DNA from: an uncultured Eubacteriales bacterium | Lineage (GTDB): Bacteria > Bacillota > Clostridia > Oscillospirales > Acutalibacteraceae | Direction of reading: 5' to 3' | NCBI GenBank assembly: GCA_949292775.1 | Contig: CASFBL010000018.1 | Span: 1-41,682 of the forward strand | Length of the DNA stretch: 41,682 bases | Position numbers and translations under genes: made by a program | Notes under the pieces: model-generated | What the model was told of the DNA's origin: nothing | The model's input: only the letters and a program-made list of their open reading frames with translations | The model's database searches: none | In this document: positions 30,696 through 39,481 of the stretch, in pieces | Position numbering within the stretch: the stretch's first letter is position 1 | Layout: every line of letters starts with the position of its first letter

Positions 30696-33440
30696 TCATT
30701 TTTGTTTTTTTAGCAACTCGTTTAATTTTTGAATCAATTTTTCCTTTTCTCCACTTCCGTTTGTCGCAAAGCGAAGCAAAGGGATATGATACAACTCCAA
30801 AATATGATTTTTCATTTCGTCTCGCCCTGCCTGTGCTGTCCCCGCTTTGTGAAAGGCATACCCGTCTACTTCAACGGCTAAAACCGGCTGCTTGCTAATG
30901 CGGTTATACAATAAAAAATCAATATGTGTCGCCGGGTGCAATGCATACTGACACGCCGCATCATCAAGGAGATTTGGATCTCGAATCACCATTCTAAGCG
31001 GCATATGACAAACAATGCCAAGTTGTGTGTATTCCTCTTCTCGAAGTGTATCACACAGCAAAGCATACATTAAGTTTTCCGAATCATATCGGGAAATTCG
31101 CCGATGCTTTTTTAGATATTGCATACGACTTTCTGTATAGTGATTATATAAATAATCAAACACAGAATACAAATTGCTTTCTGTAACAGAAAAGTTGTTG
31201 TATTCCATATAAGAAATCAAATCCCGAATATTACTGTCTATGGGTTGCTCGTTCCCGGCGGTCACAAGAAAAAGCTGTTTTTTTGAACGTGACACAGCCA
31301 CATTCAACAAGTACGGATTATCCGAAAATTCTGTAACTTCATCGTCCACGGTTGTAAGGACAACGGTATCTTTTTCCCTGCCTTGAAATTTGTGAACCGT
31401 TGCCACCTCTATTTTAGGATCAGAAATGGCATCTTTCAGGGAATTCACTTGTTGATTATATGGCGCAATCACACCGATTTCTTCGAGAGCCGTGGTTAAC
31501 TTTGGTAAAACTTCTTGACACACAACATCAATTTGCCGCTGGTTCATGCGTCCTCTTTTATGCTCGCCGCAAACAGTTTTAATTGCCGTTAACACGTCCT
31601 TTTCCCCGTGATCTTCCGTCATAACGACAAGTTCACCGTTATAAAATTTTTGATTACAAAAGTTAATGATTTTAGGGTGGCAGCGGTAATGTTCCCGCAG
31701 CAGCGTAACGGGAGCTTCCGGCAAAAGCTCACAAACAGATTGCAAAAAGCTTTTGTGGGCATAGTTGTAACTTTCCGAAATCTGATAAGATTGAAAAATC
31801 GCGTCGGCTCGTTTTTCTATATAGCCTTTTACAATATTCGGCAACTGTCGCCTATCGCCTACAATAACCGCTTTTTTTGCACTTGACAGTGTCAACGCAC
31901 CGGTGACCACGTCTACTTGTGACGCTTCGTCCATAATTACATAATCAAAAGATGTGTTTGTACAAAGACTGCTGCGAGAAGAAAATGCAGCGCTAAGAAT
32001 CACCGGATATTCTTGTTGTATTTCCCGGTCGTGAATATAAAAATCTTTTTGCTCAAATATTTTGCGTTTAGAGCAGCCCCCATATTTATGATATAATTCG
32101 CTTTTTAAATAGCGCATGGATTGTTCTGAAAAATCCTTTAAAAGCGTATCAGAATGTATTGCGGACAATTCTTGTTGTATGTGTGCAATTTCATTGGTCA
32201 ATTCGCTTTGCTTTTGCTTATAATATAGCTTTTGAAAAACCGAAATAATATCATTCGCTTTTTTCTTATATAAATCCCAGTTACGAATACCCAACAAATA
32301 TAATTTCAACCGTACGAGCAAAGAAAGCTGTTTCTCTGATTCTGAAAACGGCTGCAAAATCTGCCACAAATCCATAATTTGCTTTGCGGAAAAGCGCTTA
32401 GGAAACCGGAATTGCTCGATAGCAATATCGCTTTCGCCCAAATACAAATTAAAATGTTTTATTTCTGTTTCTAATACATCCAATTCCAGCTTACACAAAG
32501 CAAGCTGTTCTTGCATTTTAAAAACAATTTGCAGTTTTTCAGATTGTCGTTGAAGCGTTTGCAAAAATTCCGCTAAATCAATAGAATCGTCTTTCCACGC
32601 CGATAAATCCGGGTACTCTCCCGTTTGATTATCTATGAATGTAGCTTTATTCGAAGAACTGCCGAGAGGTGCCACAATAAAATCCATTCCGTATTTTGGC
32701 AAAGCAAGTTTTTCCAAAATATTTTTAGTTGCCGAGTTGTTGCTGGACACCACTTGCACGGTCTTATGAGAAACCAAAAGATTGGCAATTATATTGAGAA
32801 TGGTTTGTGTTTTCCCGGTACCCGGCGGGCCTTCAATAATACTAATTTTGTTTTCAAGCGCCGCTTTAACAGCTTTGTATTGGCTCGCATTACAGCCAAA
32901 CGGAAAAATCGGTATTGCCGGCAAGGTGTTGGGATTTCTATATTCCTGCGGGTTCAAATAAGCTGCAACGGCGCTGTTTTTTGAAACAAAGGTGATTTTT
33001 TCATACTGTCGTTGTAAAAGCTTAGTGCCATCTTCAGCGCGTAATTCGTCTAAAAACGCCATTTGTTTCAAATAGTTAAAAACATTTTTAGAAGCATCAT
33101 CTGTAAAACAAGAGGCTTCAACCACAAGGTCTCCGGCAGAATAGTCCCGTTCCGAACCATTTTCAAAACAAACATGCCAATATGTATTATATTGATCAGA
33201 AAAGACATAAAGTGCTTCAACATGAAATAGTTCTTTGCCGTTTCGATATAATTTATATAATTCAGGGTTAAGTATTTTTGGCTCTTTCAGCCAATGTAGA
33301 TTCGTGTAATTATAGCAATATATCTTCCCGTTTTTAAATTGCACATCAAACTGCCGCGTTTGTTGGTTGTACTGGCAAGACACGACATCCGGTGTAATGA
33401 TTTTTCCATTTGCGACCAACATATTTTTTGTCAGGTTCAA
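30696..33440 (-). CDS. SF1 helicase with C-terminal nuclease-like domain (possible defence protein)
   Basis: The 914-residue protein has several parts. The first 170 residues are uncharacterised and rich in aromatic strands. A UPF1/Dna2-like SF1 helicase follows: Walker A GPPGTGKT at 204-211, then a helical insertion of about 150 residues (300-460), DEASQ as Walker B, GDRRQLP, and LLREHYRC. FQGREKDTVVL and NVAVSRSKKQLF complete the helicase motifs. The last 60 or so residues (DFLLYNRISKQPVLAVEVDG) carry the D...ExD pattern of DUF2726/Vsr-like PD-(D/E)XK nucleases. Helicase-nuclease proteins of this COG1112 type occur in phage-defence loci, but no partner gene is present. It starts at TTG with GGAGGGG six bases upstream, is monocistronic, and is more A/T-rich than its neighbours. 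Confidence 0.85.
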   Translation of the reverse strand: MNLTKNMLVANGKIITPDVVSCQYNQQTRQFDVQFKNGKIYCYNYTNLHWLKEPKILNPELYKLYRNGKELFHVEALYVFSDQYNTYWHVCFENGSERDYSAGDLVVEASCFTDDASKNVFNYLKQMAFLDELRAEDGTKLLQRQYEKITFVSKNSAVAAYLNPQEYRNPNTLPAIPIFPFGCNASQYKAVKAALENKISIIEGPPGTGKTQTILNIIANLLVSHKTVQVVSSNNSATKNILEKLALPKYGMDFIVAPLGSSSNKATFIDNQTGEYPDLSAWKDDSIDLAEFLQTLQRQSEKLQIVFKMQEQLALCKLELDVLETEIKHFNLYLGESDIAIEQFRFPKRFSAKQIMDLWQILQPFSESEKQLSLLVRLKLYLLGIRNWDLYKKKANDIISVFQKLYYKQKQSELTNEIAHIQQELSAIHSDTLLKDFSEQSMRYLKSELYHKYGGCSKRKIFEQKDFYIHDREIQQEYPVILSAAFSSRSSLCTNTSFDYVIMDEASQVDVVTGALTLSSAKKAVIVGDRRQLPNIVKGYIEKRADAIFQSYQISESYNYAHKSFLQSVCELLPEAPVTLLREHYRCHPKIINFCNQKFYNGELVVMTEDHGEKDVLTAIKTVCGEHKRGRMNQRQIDVVCQEVLPKLTTALEEIGVIAPYNQQVNSLKDAISDPKIEVATVHKFQGREKDTVVLTTVDDEVTEFSDNPYLLNVAVSRSKKQLFLVTAGNEQPIDSNIRDLISYMEYNNFSVTESNLYSVFDYLYNHYTESRMQYLKKHRRISRYDSENLMYALLCDTLREEEYTQLGIVCHMPLRMVIRDPNLLDDAACQYALHPATHIDFLLYNRISKQPVLAVEVDGYAFHKAGTAQAGRDEMKNHILELYHIPLLRFATNGSGEKEKLIQKLNELLKKQK

Positions 33441-33466
33441 TTGTTTCCCCTCCCCTCGACGAATTT

Positions 33467-33495
33467 ATTATGTTCTACACGACTTCAAAAGTCAA
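33467..33495 (-). promoter_or_regulatory. Promoter of the helicase-nuclease gene
   Basis: On the minus strand TTGACT (33495-33490), 17 bp, CATAAT (33472-33467). The -35 overlaps the end of the EamA gene, so the helicase may also receive read-through. Confidence 0.7.
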
Positions 33496-34394
33496 TTGCT
33501 TTCTTTAGTGTTTTGTTTCTGCGCAGGTTCGACAGCGGCAAGGTAGGCGCCGAGCGCCATGATCGGGAGCGCGATGAAAAACGAAACCGGCGGCAATTCC
33601 CAGAAAATCAGAAGTGAAAAACCCGCGCCGACGAATGGTGCAACGGCATAATAGGTACTGGTTTTTGCTGCGCCGAGGTCGCGCTGGGCATAAATATAAA
33701 AATAAATGCTCAATCCGTAAGCAACAAAGCCGAGCAGCAACGCGCAAAGTATATCCGTAAGCTTTGGGAACGATTCACCGGAAAGCAAGGCGACAACCAG
33801 TGACCCGAGTCCTGAGCCGAAGCCTTTAATCACGACAATTTCCAGCGGATTTTTCGAGGACAGTTTCCGCGTGCAGTTATGTTCAAAGCCCCAGCACACA
33901 CAGGCGAGCAGCACAAACAGCGAGCCGCGCGAAAACGACAGACTGGTTTTATCTTCAAAGGACAAAATTAAGCTGGCAACGGTCACAAGCGCAACTGCGC
34001 ACCAAAGCCGTTTGGAAACGGCTTCGCGGAACAGCACAAGCGCAATCACCGTCGTTGCAACAATTTCAAAATTATTGAGAAGTGCGGCATTTGCCGCTGT
34101 TGTCCGCTGTAACCCAAGCATCAGAAAAATCGGCGCGGCTATGTCCAAAACAACCATGCCGACCGTATAGGGCAGTTCGCGGCGCGTCAAAGGTTGTTCC
34201 CGGCTTTTCTTTCCGACGGCGCGCTGTAATAGCCCAATGATAAGCAGTCCCGCGCCCGCGCCGAGATACAGAAACGCAGCCATCATGGCGGCCGGAACTT
34301 TCGATAACAGCAGTTTGGAAAACGGAGAATTGAGCGCGTAAAGCGCCGCCGCGAGCAGTGCGAAGCCAATGGCTTTTTTCTGTGACTTTTCCAT
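33492..34394 (-). CDS. EamA/DMT-family transporter
   Basis: This is a ten-helix permease of 300 residues built from two EamA repeats: LLAAALYALNSPFSKLLLS in the first, and VLLACVCWGFEHNCTRKLS opening the second. A YYAVAPFVGAGFSLLIF segment near the end is typical. Family members export amino acids, nucleosides or other metabolites. ATG 34394 is 6 bases after GAGG; an earlier ATG at 34406 overlaps the regulator's stop and would add four residues. It lies directly downstream of a CsoR-type repressor, which is unusual for this family and hints at a metal- or sulfur-responsive role. Confidence 0.9.
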   Translation of the reverse strand: MEKSQKKAIGFALLAAALYALNSPFSKLLLSKVPAAMMAAFLYLGAGAGLLIIGLLQRAVGKKSREQPLTRRELPYTVGMVVLDIAAPIFLMLGLQRTTAANAALLNNFEIVATTVIALVLFREAVSKRLWCAVALVTVASLILSFEDKTSLSFSRGSLFVLLACVCWGFEHNCTRKLSSKNPLEIVVIKGFGSGLGSLVVALLSGESFPKLTDILCALLLGFVAYGLSIYFYIYAQRDLGAAKTSTYYAVAPFVGAGFSLLIFWELPPVSFFIALPIMALGAYLAAVEPAQKQNTKESN

Positions 34395-34402
34395 TGCCCG
34401 CC

Positions 34403-34672
34403 TCATTTCACAAAGCGGTCGATTGCGTCCGACAGCGCATCGAGCGCGTCTTGGTCGCCGTTTTGCACCGCTTCGGCAACGCAATGTTTCATATGGTCTT
34501 TTAAAATCAGCTTGCCTGTGTTGTTGATTGCCGATTTCACGGCGGCGAGCTGCACCAAAACTTCCGAGCAGTCTCTGCCCTCCTCTACCATATTCCGCAC
34601 GGCTTCCAAGTGCCCAATGGCGCGCGAAAGCCGGTTTATGACCTGTTTTGTCGATTCATGATGCTGCTCCAT
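34403..34672 (-). CDS. CsoR/FrmR-family metal- or thiol-sensing repressor
   Basis: This is an all-helical tetrameric repressor of 89 residues. The CsoR ligand set is present: Cys35 (GRDCSE), His60 and Cys64 (DHMKHC), that is C-H-C as in copper sensors. RLSRAIGHLEAVRNMVEEG is the conserved DNA-binding helix. A CstR or formaldehyde-sensing FrmR cannot be ruled out, but the His at position 60 favours a metal ion. ATG 34672 follows GGAGGTTTTTGTT. A perfect palindromic operator overlaps its ribosome site and start of transcription, so it represses itself and the EamA gene behind it. Confidence 0.92.
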   Translation of the reverse strand: MEQHHESTKQVINRLSRAIGHLEAVRNMVEEGRDCSEVLVQLAAVKSAINNTGKLILKDHMKHCVAEAVQNGDQDALDALSDAIDRFVK

Positions 34673-34681
34673 AACAAAAAC

Positions 34682-34710
34682 CTCCATATCCCCCACAGGG
34701 GGATATGGAG
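34682..34710 (-). promoter_or_regulatory. 29-bp perfect palindromic CsoR-type operator
   Basis: CTCCATATCCCCC-ACA-GGGGGATATGGAG: 13-bp perfect arms with a G/C tract flanked by A/T, the pattern of CsoR/RcnR/FrmR operators. It abuts the -10 element and includes the GGAGG ribosome site. Confidence 0.9.
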
Positions 34711-34739
34711 AGTATACAACAAACGCAATCAAAATGCAA
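34711..34739 (-). promoter_or_regulatory. Promoter of the csoR-eamA operon
   Basis: On the minus strand TTGCAT (34739-34734), 17 bp, TATACT (34716-34711), directly followed by the operator. Confidence 0.8.
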
Positions 34740-34801
34740 CTTTTTCAGCGAGTAATAAAAGCTTTCTACTCCGCATTTAACAGAATGCAGAATTTCATAT
34801 T

Positions 34802-35662
34802 TTAAGCTTGCTCTTTCATAAACGCCGCGATTTTTTGCATTACGACTTCTTTTTGCATTTCCATTTCGCCGGTATCGTCTTCAAACTCTAAAAAGAATAG
34901 CATATAATCGTTTTCATATTGTGCTAAAAAGCCAATTCGATTGGTTTGAAACCGCACATGCGAGTCATAATAGACGGTAAAATCAACCCCGTCATAAACC
35001 ACATTTTCCATTAAATCGTCATCGCGCCCGGAGATGATACTCCAAATATCCATATCAAATCGAAACGCCATAATCTCATCCGTTTGGTTTTTGAGTGCTT
35101 CGGGAACATTTTGTATGTATTGCGTTTCCCCTCTCGCGCAGACATGTTCTGGATTCTGGGCGCGAACATCGGCATCGAATGATATGATTTTGTCGAAGTT
35201 CGCTTGCACTTCGCCGTACAAATAAACGGTGTTCCCCCAGCATTGCGCGCGCGGCACCTCAAAGTCTTCCTCCGAATAATTGGAAGAAATCAGATTTTTT
35301 AAAGAGATGGCTTGTTTGAACGCTTCCCTTTTCGGGAACAAATCTCCATCGACAAAATAAAGCGGTACTACAAACAGAACAAGATACAACAGCGCAAGCA
35401 CCGCGCTGATTACGCAAAGCGCTGTTGCCGGTTTCGGCAGTTTTTTTCTCTGCTTTCGGCAACTTGCAATGCTCCCGAAAATATAGGTAAAATAGCCGAC
35501 CGTCAGCAATACATTGATGGGCAGCAGGATGCAGAGTGCATTCATCATCGGCGAAAAATCCGCTCCGAAACATTTAAGCAGGAACACATACCAAAGAATC
35601 GCCAACAGCAAAAACCCGGTGCTGAAAACAAACCAAAATTTTATTTTTACCTGTTTTGTCAT
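34802..35662 (-). CDS. Membrane protein of unknown function (cluster member 7)
   Basis: I do not recognise this family. The 286 residues have three membrane helices (about 10-32, 43-65 and 85-108), then an external or cytoplasmic domain of about 175 residues rich in Asp/Glu and aromatic residues. The segment ETQYIQNVPEALKNQ resembles EYLKNVPRAVNDA in the next gene upstream, suggesting distant paralogy. The start follows AACAGGAGTCCATT. It is the last gene of a same-strand run of unrecognised membrane proteins; no terminator with a T-run follows. Confidence 0.7.
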   Translation of the reverse strand: MTKQVKIKFWFVFSTGFLLLAILWYVFLLKCFGADFSPMMNALCILLPINVLLTVGYFTYIFGSIASCRKQRKKLPKPATALCVISAVLALLYLVLFVVPLYFVDGDLFPKREAFKQAISLKNLISSNYSEEDFEVPRAQCWGNTVYLYGEVQANFDKIISFDADVRAQNPEHVCARGETQYIQNVPEALKNQTDEIMAFRFDMDIWSIISGRDDDLMENVVYDGVDFTVYYDSHVRFQTNRIGFLAQYENDYMLFFLEFEDDTGEMEMQKEVVMQKIAAFMKEQA

Positions 35663-35746
35663 AATGGACTCCTGTTTCTTACAGAAAATTCTCTTTTAAG
35701 CTGCATAAAAATCGAATGTGTCGCTGTTTACATGCGTTTGCTTGCT

Positions 35747-36547
35747 TTAATCTTCTGTCAACTTACCGGCAACAGCGTCCAAAATTGCTTGCGGCTGTAT
35801 GGGAGCATCCATCGGCCCATACACGCAAACAGAGCACATGACATTTCGCGTGTCATCGCGCGCCAGAAGTTCTAAATCATTGGCAATCGGTGTATAAAAA
35901 TATAAATATTCCACCCCGGTTTTTGTTTTGCCGCTCACCCATTCGCCTTTTGGATACAGAACTTCATCTCCTATTTTGACTGATTTTACGGAACGGTTTG
36001 CGCTGTCCTGTTCTTCTTGCCAAAATGCATCATTAACGGCGCGCGGAACATTTTTCAAATATTCCACCGTTACCGTCAGGCTGCGCTCGTCCGCTTGCTG
36101 TATGCTCACCTCTCCTTTTTCTATTCTGGCACCGAACAGGCGCATACTTTTATACGAGTCAATCCCCAGCGGCACAGACGGATAATCTTCTGCAGCCGAG
36201 ATTACAGCTTGTGCAATGTCATTGCTTTTTGCTGTTTCGGCAGAAATGGTAGAAGAATCGTTTATAAACAGTACCGTGCCGGCAAAAGCCATCGCCGCAA
36301 CGCACAAACACCCGCCGACAATGTTGGCAACTTTCGTTTTTTTCTTTAAAAGCAAAAGGATAATTGCCGCAACAGACCACAGCAGCCAAACCAGAAAAAC
36401 CGCACCATATAAAAACAAATAACTAAACATTTCGGCGGCATAAGTTGCATTTATAAACCCATCATAAAGCAAATAGCCAAATAAAGCAGATAAAACCCCG
36501 CGCACTGCAACAGAAAGCAGAACTTTTTTCCAACGCTTATCTAACAT
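35747..36547 (-). CDS. Membrane protein of unknown function (cluster member 6)
   Basis: This 266-residue protein has three hydrophobic segments in the first 110 residues (LLSVAVRGVLSALFGYLLY, YLFLYGAVFLVWLLWSVAAIILLLL and VGGCLCVAAMAFAGTVLFI). A domain of about 155 residues follows, with YLKNVPRAVNDAFWQEE and WVSGKTKTGVEYLYFYTP. The architecture (three helices and one domain) and the NVPxA segment match the downstream gene. The start follows GGAGAAAATTT. No catalytic pattern is visible and I assign no function. Confidence 0.7.
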   Translation of the reverse strand: MLDKRWKKVLLSVAVRGVLSALFGYLLYDGFINATYAAEMFSYLFLYGAVFLVWLLWSVAAIILLLLKKKTKVANIVGGCLCVAAMAFAGTVLFINDSSTISAETAKSNDIAQAVISAAEDYPSVPLGIDSYKSMRLFGARIEKGEVSIQQADERSLTVTVEYLKNVPRAVNDAFWQEEQDSANRSVKSVKIGDEVLYPKGEWVSGKTKTGVEYLYFYTPIANDLELLARDDTRNVMCSVCVYGPMDAPIQPQAILDAVAGKLTED

Positions 36548-36619
36548 AAATTTTCTCCTTCAAAAAGCCAATCACAGCAAAAGCACGATTGGGGTTCTAT
36601 ATTTTTTCCATGCAAGTTA

Positions 36620-37159
36620 TTAAATGGGATATTCGAACAGAGAATCCACCGCGTTGCGCGCATATTTCGGGTTCAAATCGGTAACAAAGCCCCGGCGGAC
36701 TTTGCGGCTGTGCAATGCAGCGTTGGTGATGTCAATCACAAAATATTCCGGTTTCCCCTCGTTTTTGCTTACGATGAAACACAGTTTTTGCAGTGGCACG
36801 CCAGATGTTTTTGCAACAAACTGCACAAAACTGATGTCGATTGCACGCTCGGGCACAGACTGGCAAAAAAGCACAATGTTGCCGTTTTGCCGAAACACGA
36901 CCGTCTCGCCGTTATAATCGGCCTCTTTCTTTTGAAAACCAGCCCAAAACTTTTTATCGAACACGGAAAGCTTCATTCGCACCAAAAGCAATGCGATATC
37001 CAAAACCACGAGCACGGCGCAAAGAAAAAGCGCAGGAAAATTTACGCGAACGACCGCATGCTTAAAGTATTGGTAAAGAATGATCAGCGGTATAAAAAAA
37101 GACGCAGCAATGCGAAATTCGGAAGAGTTATAAAAGTAATTGTGAAAAAAGGTTTTCAT
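36620..37159 (-). CDS. Two-helix membrane protein, unknown (cluster member 5)
   Basis: The 179-residue protein has two membrane segments at about 18-34 and 43-62 (FPALFLCAVLVVLDIALLL), then a domain of about 115 residues with beta-strand character (GETVVFRQNGNIVLFCQ, CFIVSKNEGKPEYFVIDI). The layout resembles YcxB-like proteins, which have two helices and a PH-like domain, but the match is to the pattern only. The ATG at 37159 follows AAGGGGAGTTTGACT. It lies 23 bases downstream of the next gene of the cluster. Confidence 0.7.
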   Translation of the reverse strand: MKTFFHNYFYNSSEFRIAASFFIPLIILYQYFKHAVVRVNFPALFLCAVLVVLDIALLLVRMKLSVFDKKFWAGFQKKEADYNGETVVFRQNGNIVLFCQSVPERAIDISFVQFVAKTSGVPLQKLCFIVSKNEGKPEYFVIDITNAALHSRKVRRGFVTDLNPKYARNAVDSLFEYPI

Positions 37160-37182
37160 AGTCAAACTCCCCTTTTTAATGT

Positions 37183-37842
37183 TTACACAGCACGAACACG
37201 GAGCTGTTTTCTCTTCTTACAAACAACTGCAACACTGCCCACAGCCAGTAATATGGCAACGCCAAGTGTGACAGCGGCAACGCGATAAAAATTGGTTTGA
37301 TATTCCGGCATAACTGCAAGGCCGTTTAGCTTTACATGACTAAAGTCTTTGAAAAAGCTATTTTCAATCATGAATGGCTCGGAAACGGCAAGGATATTGC
37401 CGCTTTTGTCCACAAACGCGAACCGACAATTCTCTTTCTTAGTGATTGCATCCAGCAAGTTCTCACCTGCGCCGTAATCGATTTGTATTTCCCCCGCCGC
37501 ATTGGTGCTAAAAGAAATTGCGCTGTCTTTATAATGCATCAAATAGCTGTAACTGCCGTCATTGTAAAGCGCAATTTCACTTTCGTTTGTATATTCGAGC
37601 GCAGAAGCATCTAAAAGGCTTAAAACCACAGGAGTATCCGTTTTTTCGACAAAGTATCCGTCCGCTTCGCCAGCCGGAATCAGCAAATCCACGCACGCCG
37701 TGCCTTCGGGGAGTTGCTCTAAGCGCACAAACGCGGTTAAATACGGCGACGGCTTATAAGCCTTTACCGGGATAAGTCCTGTAAAGAACACGAGGACAAG
37801 CACGCAAACAAAAATCTTTGCTGTCTTTTTCTCTCGGCGCAT
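37183..37842 (-). CDS. Secreted or type I membrane protein, unknown (cluster member 4)
   Basis: A signal peptide (KKTAKIFVCVLVLVFFTGLIPVKA, cleavage likely after A28) is followed by an extracellular domain of about 150 residues (ALYNDGSYSYLMHYKDS). One C-terminal membrane helix follows (VAAVTLGVAILLAVGSVAVV) with a basic tail KKRKQLRVRAV. The protein has 219 residues. The topology is clear, the family is not recognised. The start follows AAGGAGGATTTCCC. In the cluster it is the only clear type I protein, so it may display or anchor something outside the cell. Confidence 0.72.
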   Translation of the reverse strand: MRREKKTAKIFVCVLVLVFFTGLIPVKAYKPSPYLTAFVRLEQLPEGTACVDLLIPAGEADGYFVEKTDTPVVLSLLDASALEYTNESEIALYNDGSYSYLMHYKDSAISFSTNAAGEIQIDYGAGENLLDAITKKENCRFAFVDKSGNILAVSEPFMIENSFFKDFSHVKLNGLAVMPEYQTNFYRVAAVTLGVAILLAVGSVAVVCKKRKQLRVRAV

Positions 37843-37895
37843 GGGAAATCCTCCTTAAGCGGCACAGGGTCGTTTTCATTTTGGGAAATGCCGGA

Positions 37896-38489
37896 TTACA
37901 AAGTTTCCCCCGGGAAACCCAAAACGGTGAAGTTTTTCGGCGCATAACCGTTTTTAGTTAAAGTCAAATTGCCGATAAATTCATAAGAAATTTGCAAATC
38001 TTTTAAGCATTGTTCCATTTGTTCTTCGGACAGTTCTTTATTCAGCCAAATTAAAAGCCTTTCCTGCTTTGCTTCCCCGGCGGCAATATTGGCGCCGTCA
38101 TAAATACCGTCAGAATGCACCTTTGTTAAAACACATTCTTCGGAATAAATCCCGACAAGGCGTTTGCCCACAATAGGGAATTTTGCCTGATTGTCGATTG
38201 TAACCGTTATCACATACGGCTCATAATCTTCCACGCGGTATTTGGTCGGCTCGGCGCGCAGCTCATTTTCCGCCGACGGCTCTACAAAATAGCCCCAAAA
38301 CACGCCGCTTTCGTCCAAAGTATAGAACGGGAAATCCGCCACTTCTTGTGCATCTGCCTTATGAAAATCCGTAAATCGAACGGAAATGTTTTCAGCACTT
38401 TGGCGCAACGACACCTTCACGCCCAAAACGGCAAGCAGAAGGACAACGCACAAGCTTAAAAGAACGGCAAAAACATATTTTTTTCGCAT
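37896..38489 (-). CDS. Membrane-anchored extracellular protein, unknown (cluster member 3)
   Basis: This is a 197-residue protein with one N-terminal anchor (YVFAVLLSLCVVLLLAVLGV). An external domain of about 165 residues follows (VITVTIDNQAKFPIVGKRLVGIY, then LIWLNKELSEEQMEQCLKD), with immunoglobulin-like strand spacing. ATG 38489 follows AAAGGAGTTACCAGAC; an earlier TTG at 38510 lies inside the ribosome site region. The preceding gap of 124 bases has a TAGAAT -10 candidate and a TTTCGC/GCGAAA hairpin that pairs up to the ribosome site. Confidence 0.7.
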   Translation of the reverse strand: MRKKYVFAVLLSLCVVLLLAVLGVKVSLRQSAENISVRFTDFHKADAQEVADFPFYTLDESGVFWGYFVEPSAENELRAEPTKYRVEDYEPYVITVTIDNQAKFPIVGKRLVGIYSEECVLTKVHSDGIYDGANIAAGEAKQERLLIWLNKELSEEQMEQCLKDLQISYEFIGNLTLTKNGYAPKNFTVLGFPGETL

Positions 38490-38613
38490 GTCTGGTAACT
38501 CCTTTCGCAAAAGAAAGCGAAACTTTTTGCATTAGATTGTTATTCTATTTTTCTGTGTTGAAATTGGAAAGCGTTATGTTCCGAACGGCAAGTATGCACT
38601 TCGTTTGCAATCC

Positions 38614-39477
38614 CTACGCCCAGTCGGAGCGTGCTTTGCCGACAGGCAGGAAAAACGTTGTCGGATTTTCGCCGAAAGGTTCGGTGCGGAACACTTCGCT
38701 AAACTGCGCATTTAACGCTTCAGGAAGCACATAAACTTCTGCGGCGTGCCCTTTGGTCGGGAGATTGCTTTTCTCTAAAATATAAAAATGCTTTTGCGTA
38801 TCTGCGCAAAGTAAATATTGCTCATTATAGCAATACGGCATGTCGGCGAAATAAAGCCGGAGATACCAGCCGAAAATGTCGTCGCTATCCCCCAAAAGCT
38901 GTGCGCGCCCCTCGGGGAGCGTCACGAAAAAACCCTGTTGATAGCTGCATTCCGCACACGTCGGCGACTGTAAAAAATCCTGAAACGCGTCAAGCGTATC
39001 TTGCGAAAAAGCGCAGGGCAGCACCTTGCCGTCTGACCAGTCGTAGCCGCCGGATTCTATATGATAAGCGCTGCGACTATAAAACGAAGCCTGCGCAAGT
39101 TCCAGTTTTTCGAGTTTTGCGGAAAAAAGGTCGGGAAACGCAAAACCCGGTTTTGCCAAAACGCCCTCTTTATAGGCGTTATTGTAGCTGTCATAGTAAA
39201 CTGTGTAGACAAACGGCGAGTCTTGCCCGCCAAGCTGCCAGCCGGCGCAATCGGTTGTGTTTTCCACACGCGCGGTCGGTGCGGAAAAGCCCCACGCCAT
39301 GCCCGAAAGGGGCGTGTATTGCTCTATATTTGCAACTGTGACGGTATTTTCGGGCAACGCTTTGGTTTTGACGTGCAGCAAATATGCCGGTTTCAGCGAG
39401 AACCATGCGACAATAATTGCCGTCAGGAAAACGAAAAGTGCAACCACTGCCAACAAAACTTTTACTGCGTTTTTCAT
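38614..39477 (-). CDS. Membrane-anchored extracellular protein, unknown (cluster member 2)
   Basis: The 287-residue protein has one N-terminal membrane helix (VLLAVVALFVFLTAIIVAWFSL). A large external domain follows, with several Cys (TTDCAGWQLGG, PTCAECSYQQG) that could form disulfides. Aromatic-rich motifs such as FGWYLRLYFADMPYCYNEQYLL are present. It follows the frameshifted gene by 4 bases, so the two were translationally coupled. I assign no function. Confidence 0.7.
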   Translation of the reverse strand: MKNAVKVLLAVVALFVFLTAIIVAWFSLKPAYLLHVKTKALPENTVTVANIEQYTPLSGMAWGFSAPTARVENTTDCAGWQLGGQDSPFVYTVYYDSYNNAYKEGVLAKPGFAFPDLFSAKLEKLELAQASFYSRSAYHIESGGYDWSDGKVLPCAFSQDTLDAFQDFLQSPTCAECSYQQGFFVTLPEGRAQLLGDSDDIFGWYLRLYFADMPYCYNEQYLLCADTQKHFYILEKSNLPTKGHAAEVYVLPEALNAQFSEVFRTEPFGENPTTFFLPVGKARSDWA

Positions 39478-39481
39478 TCAA

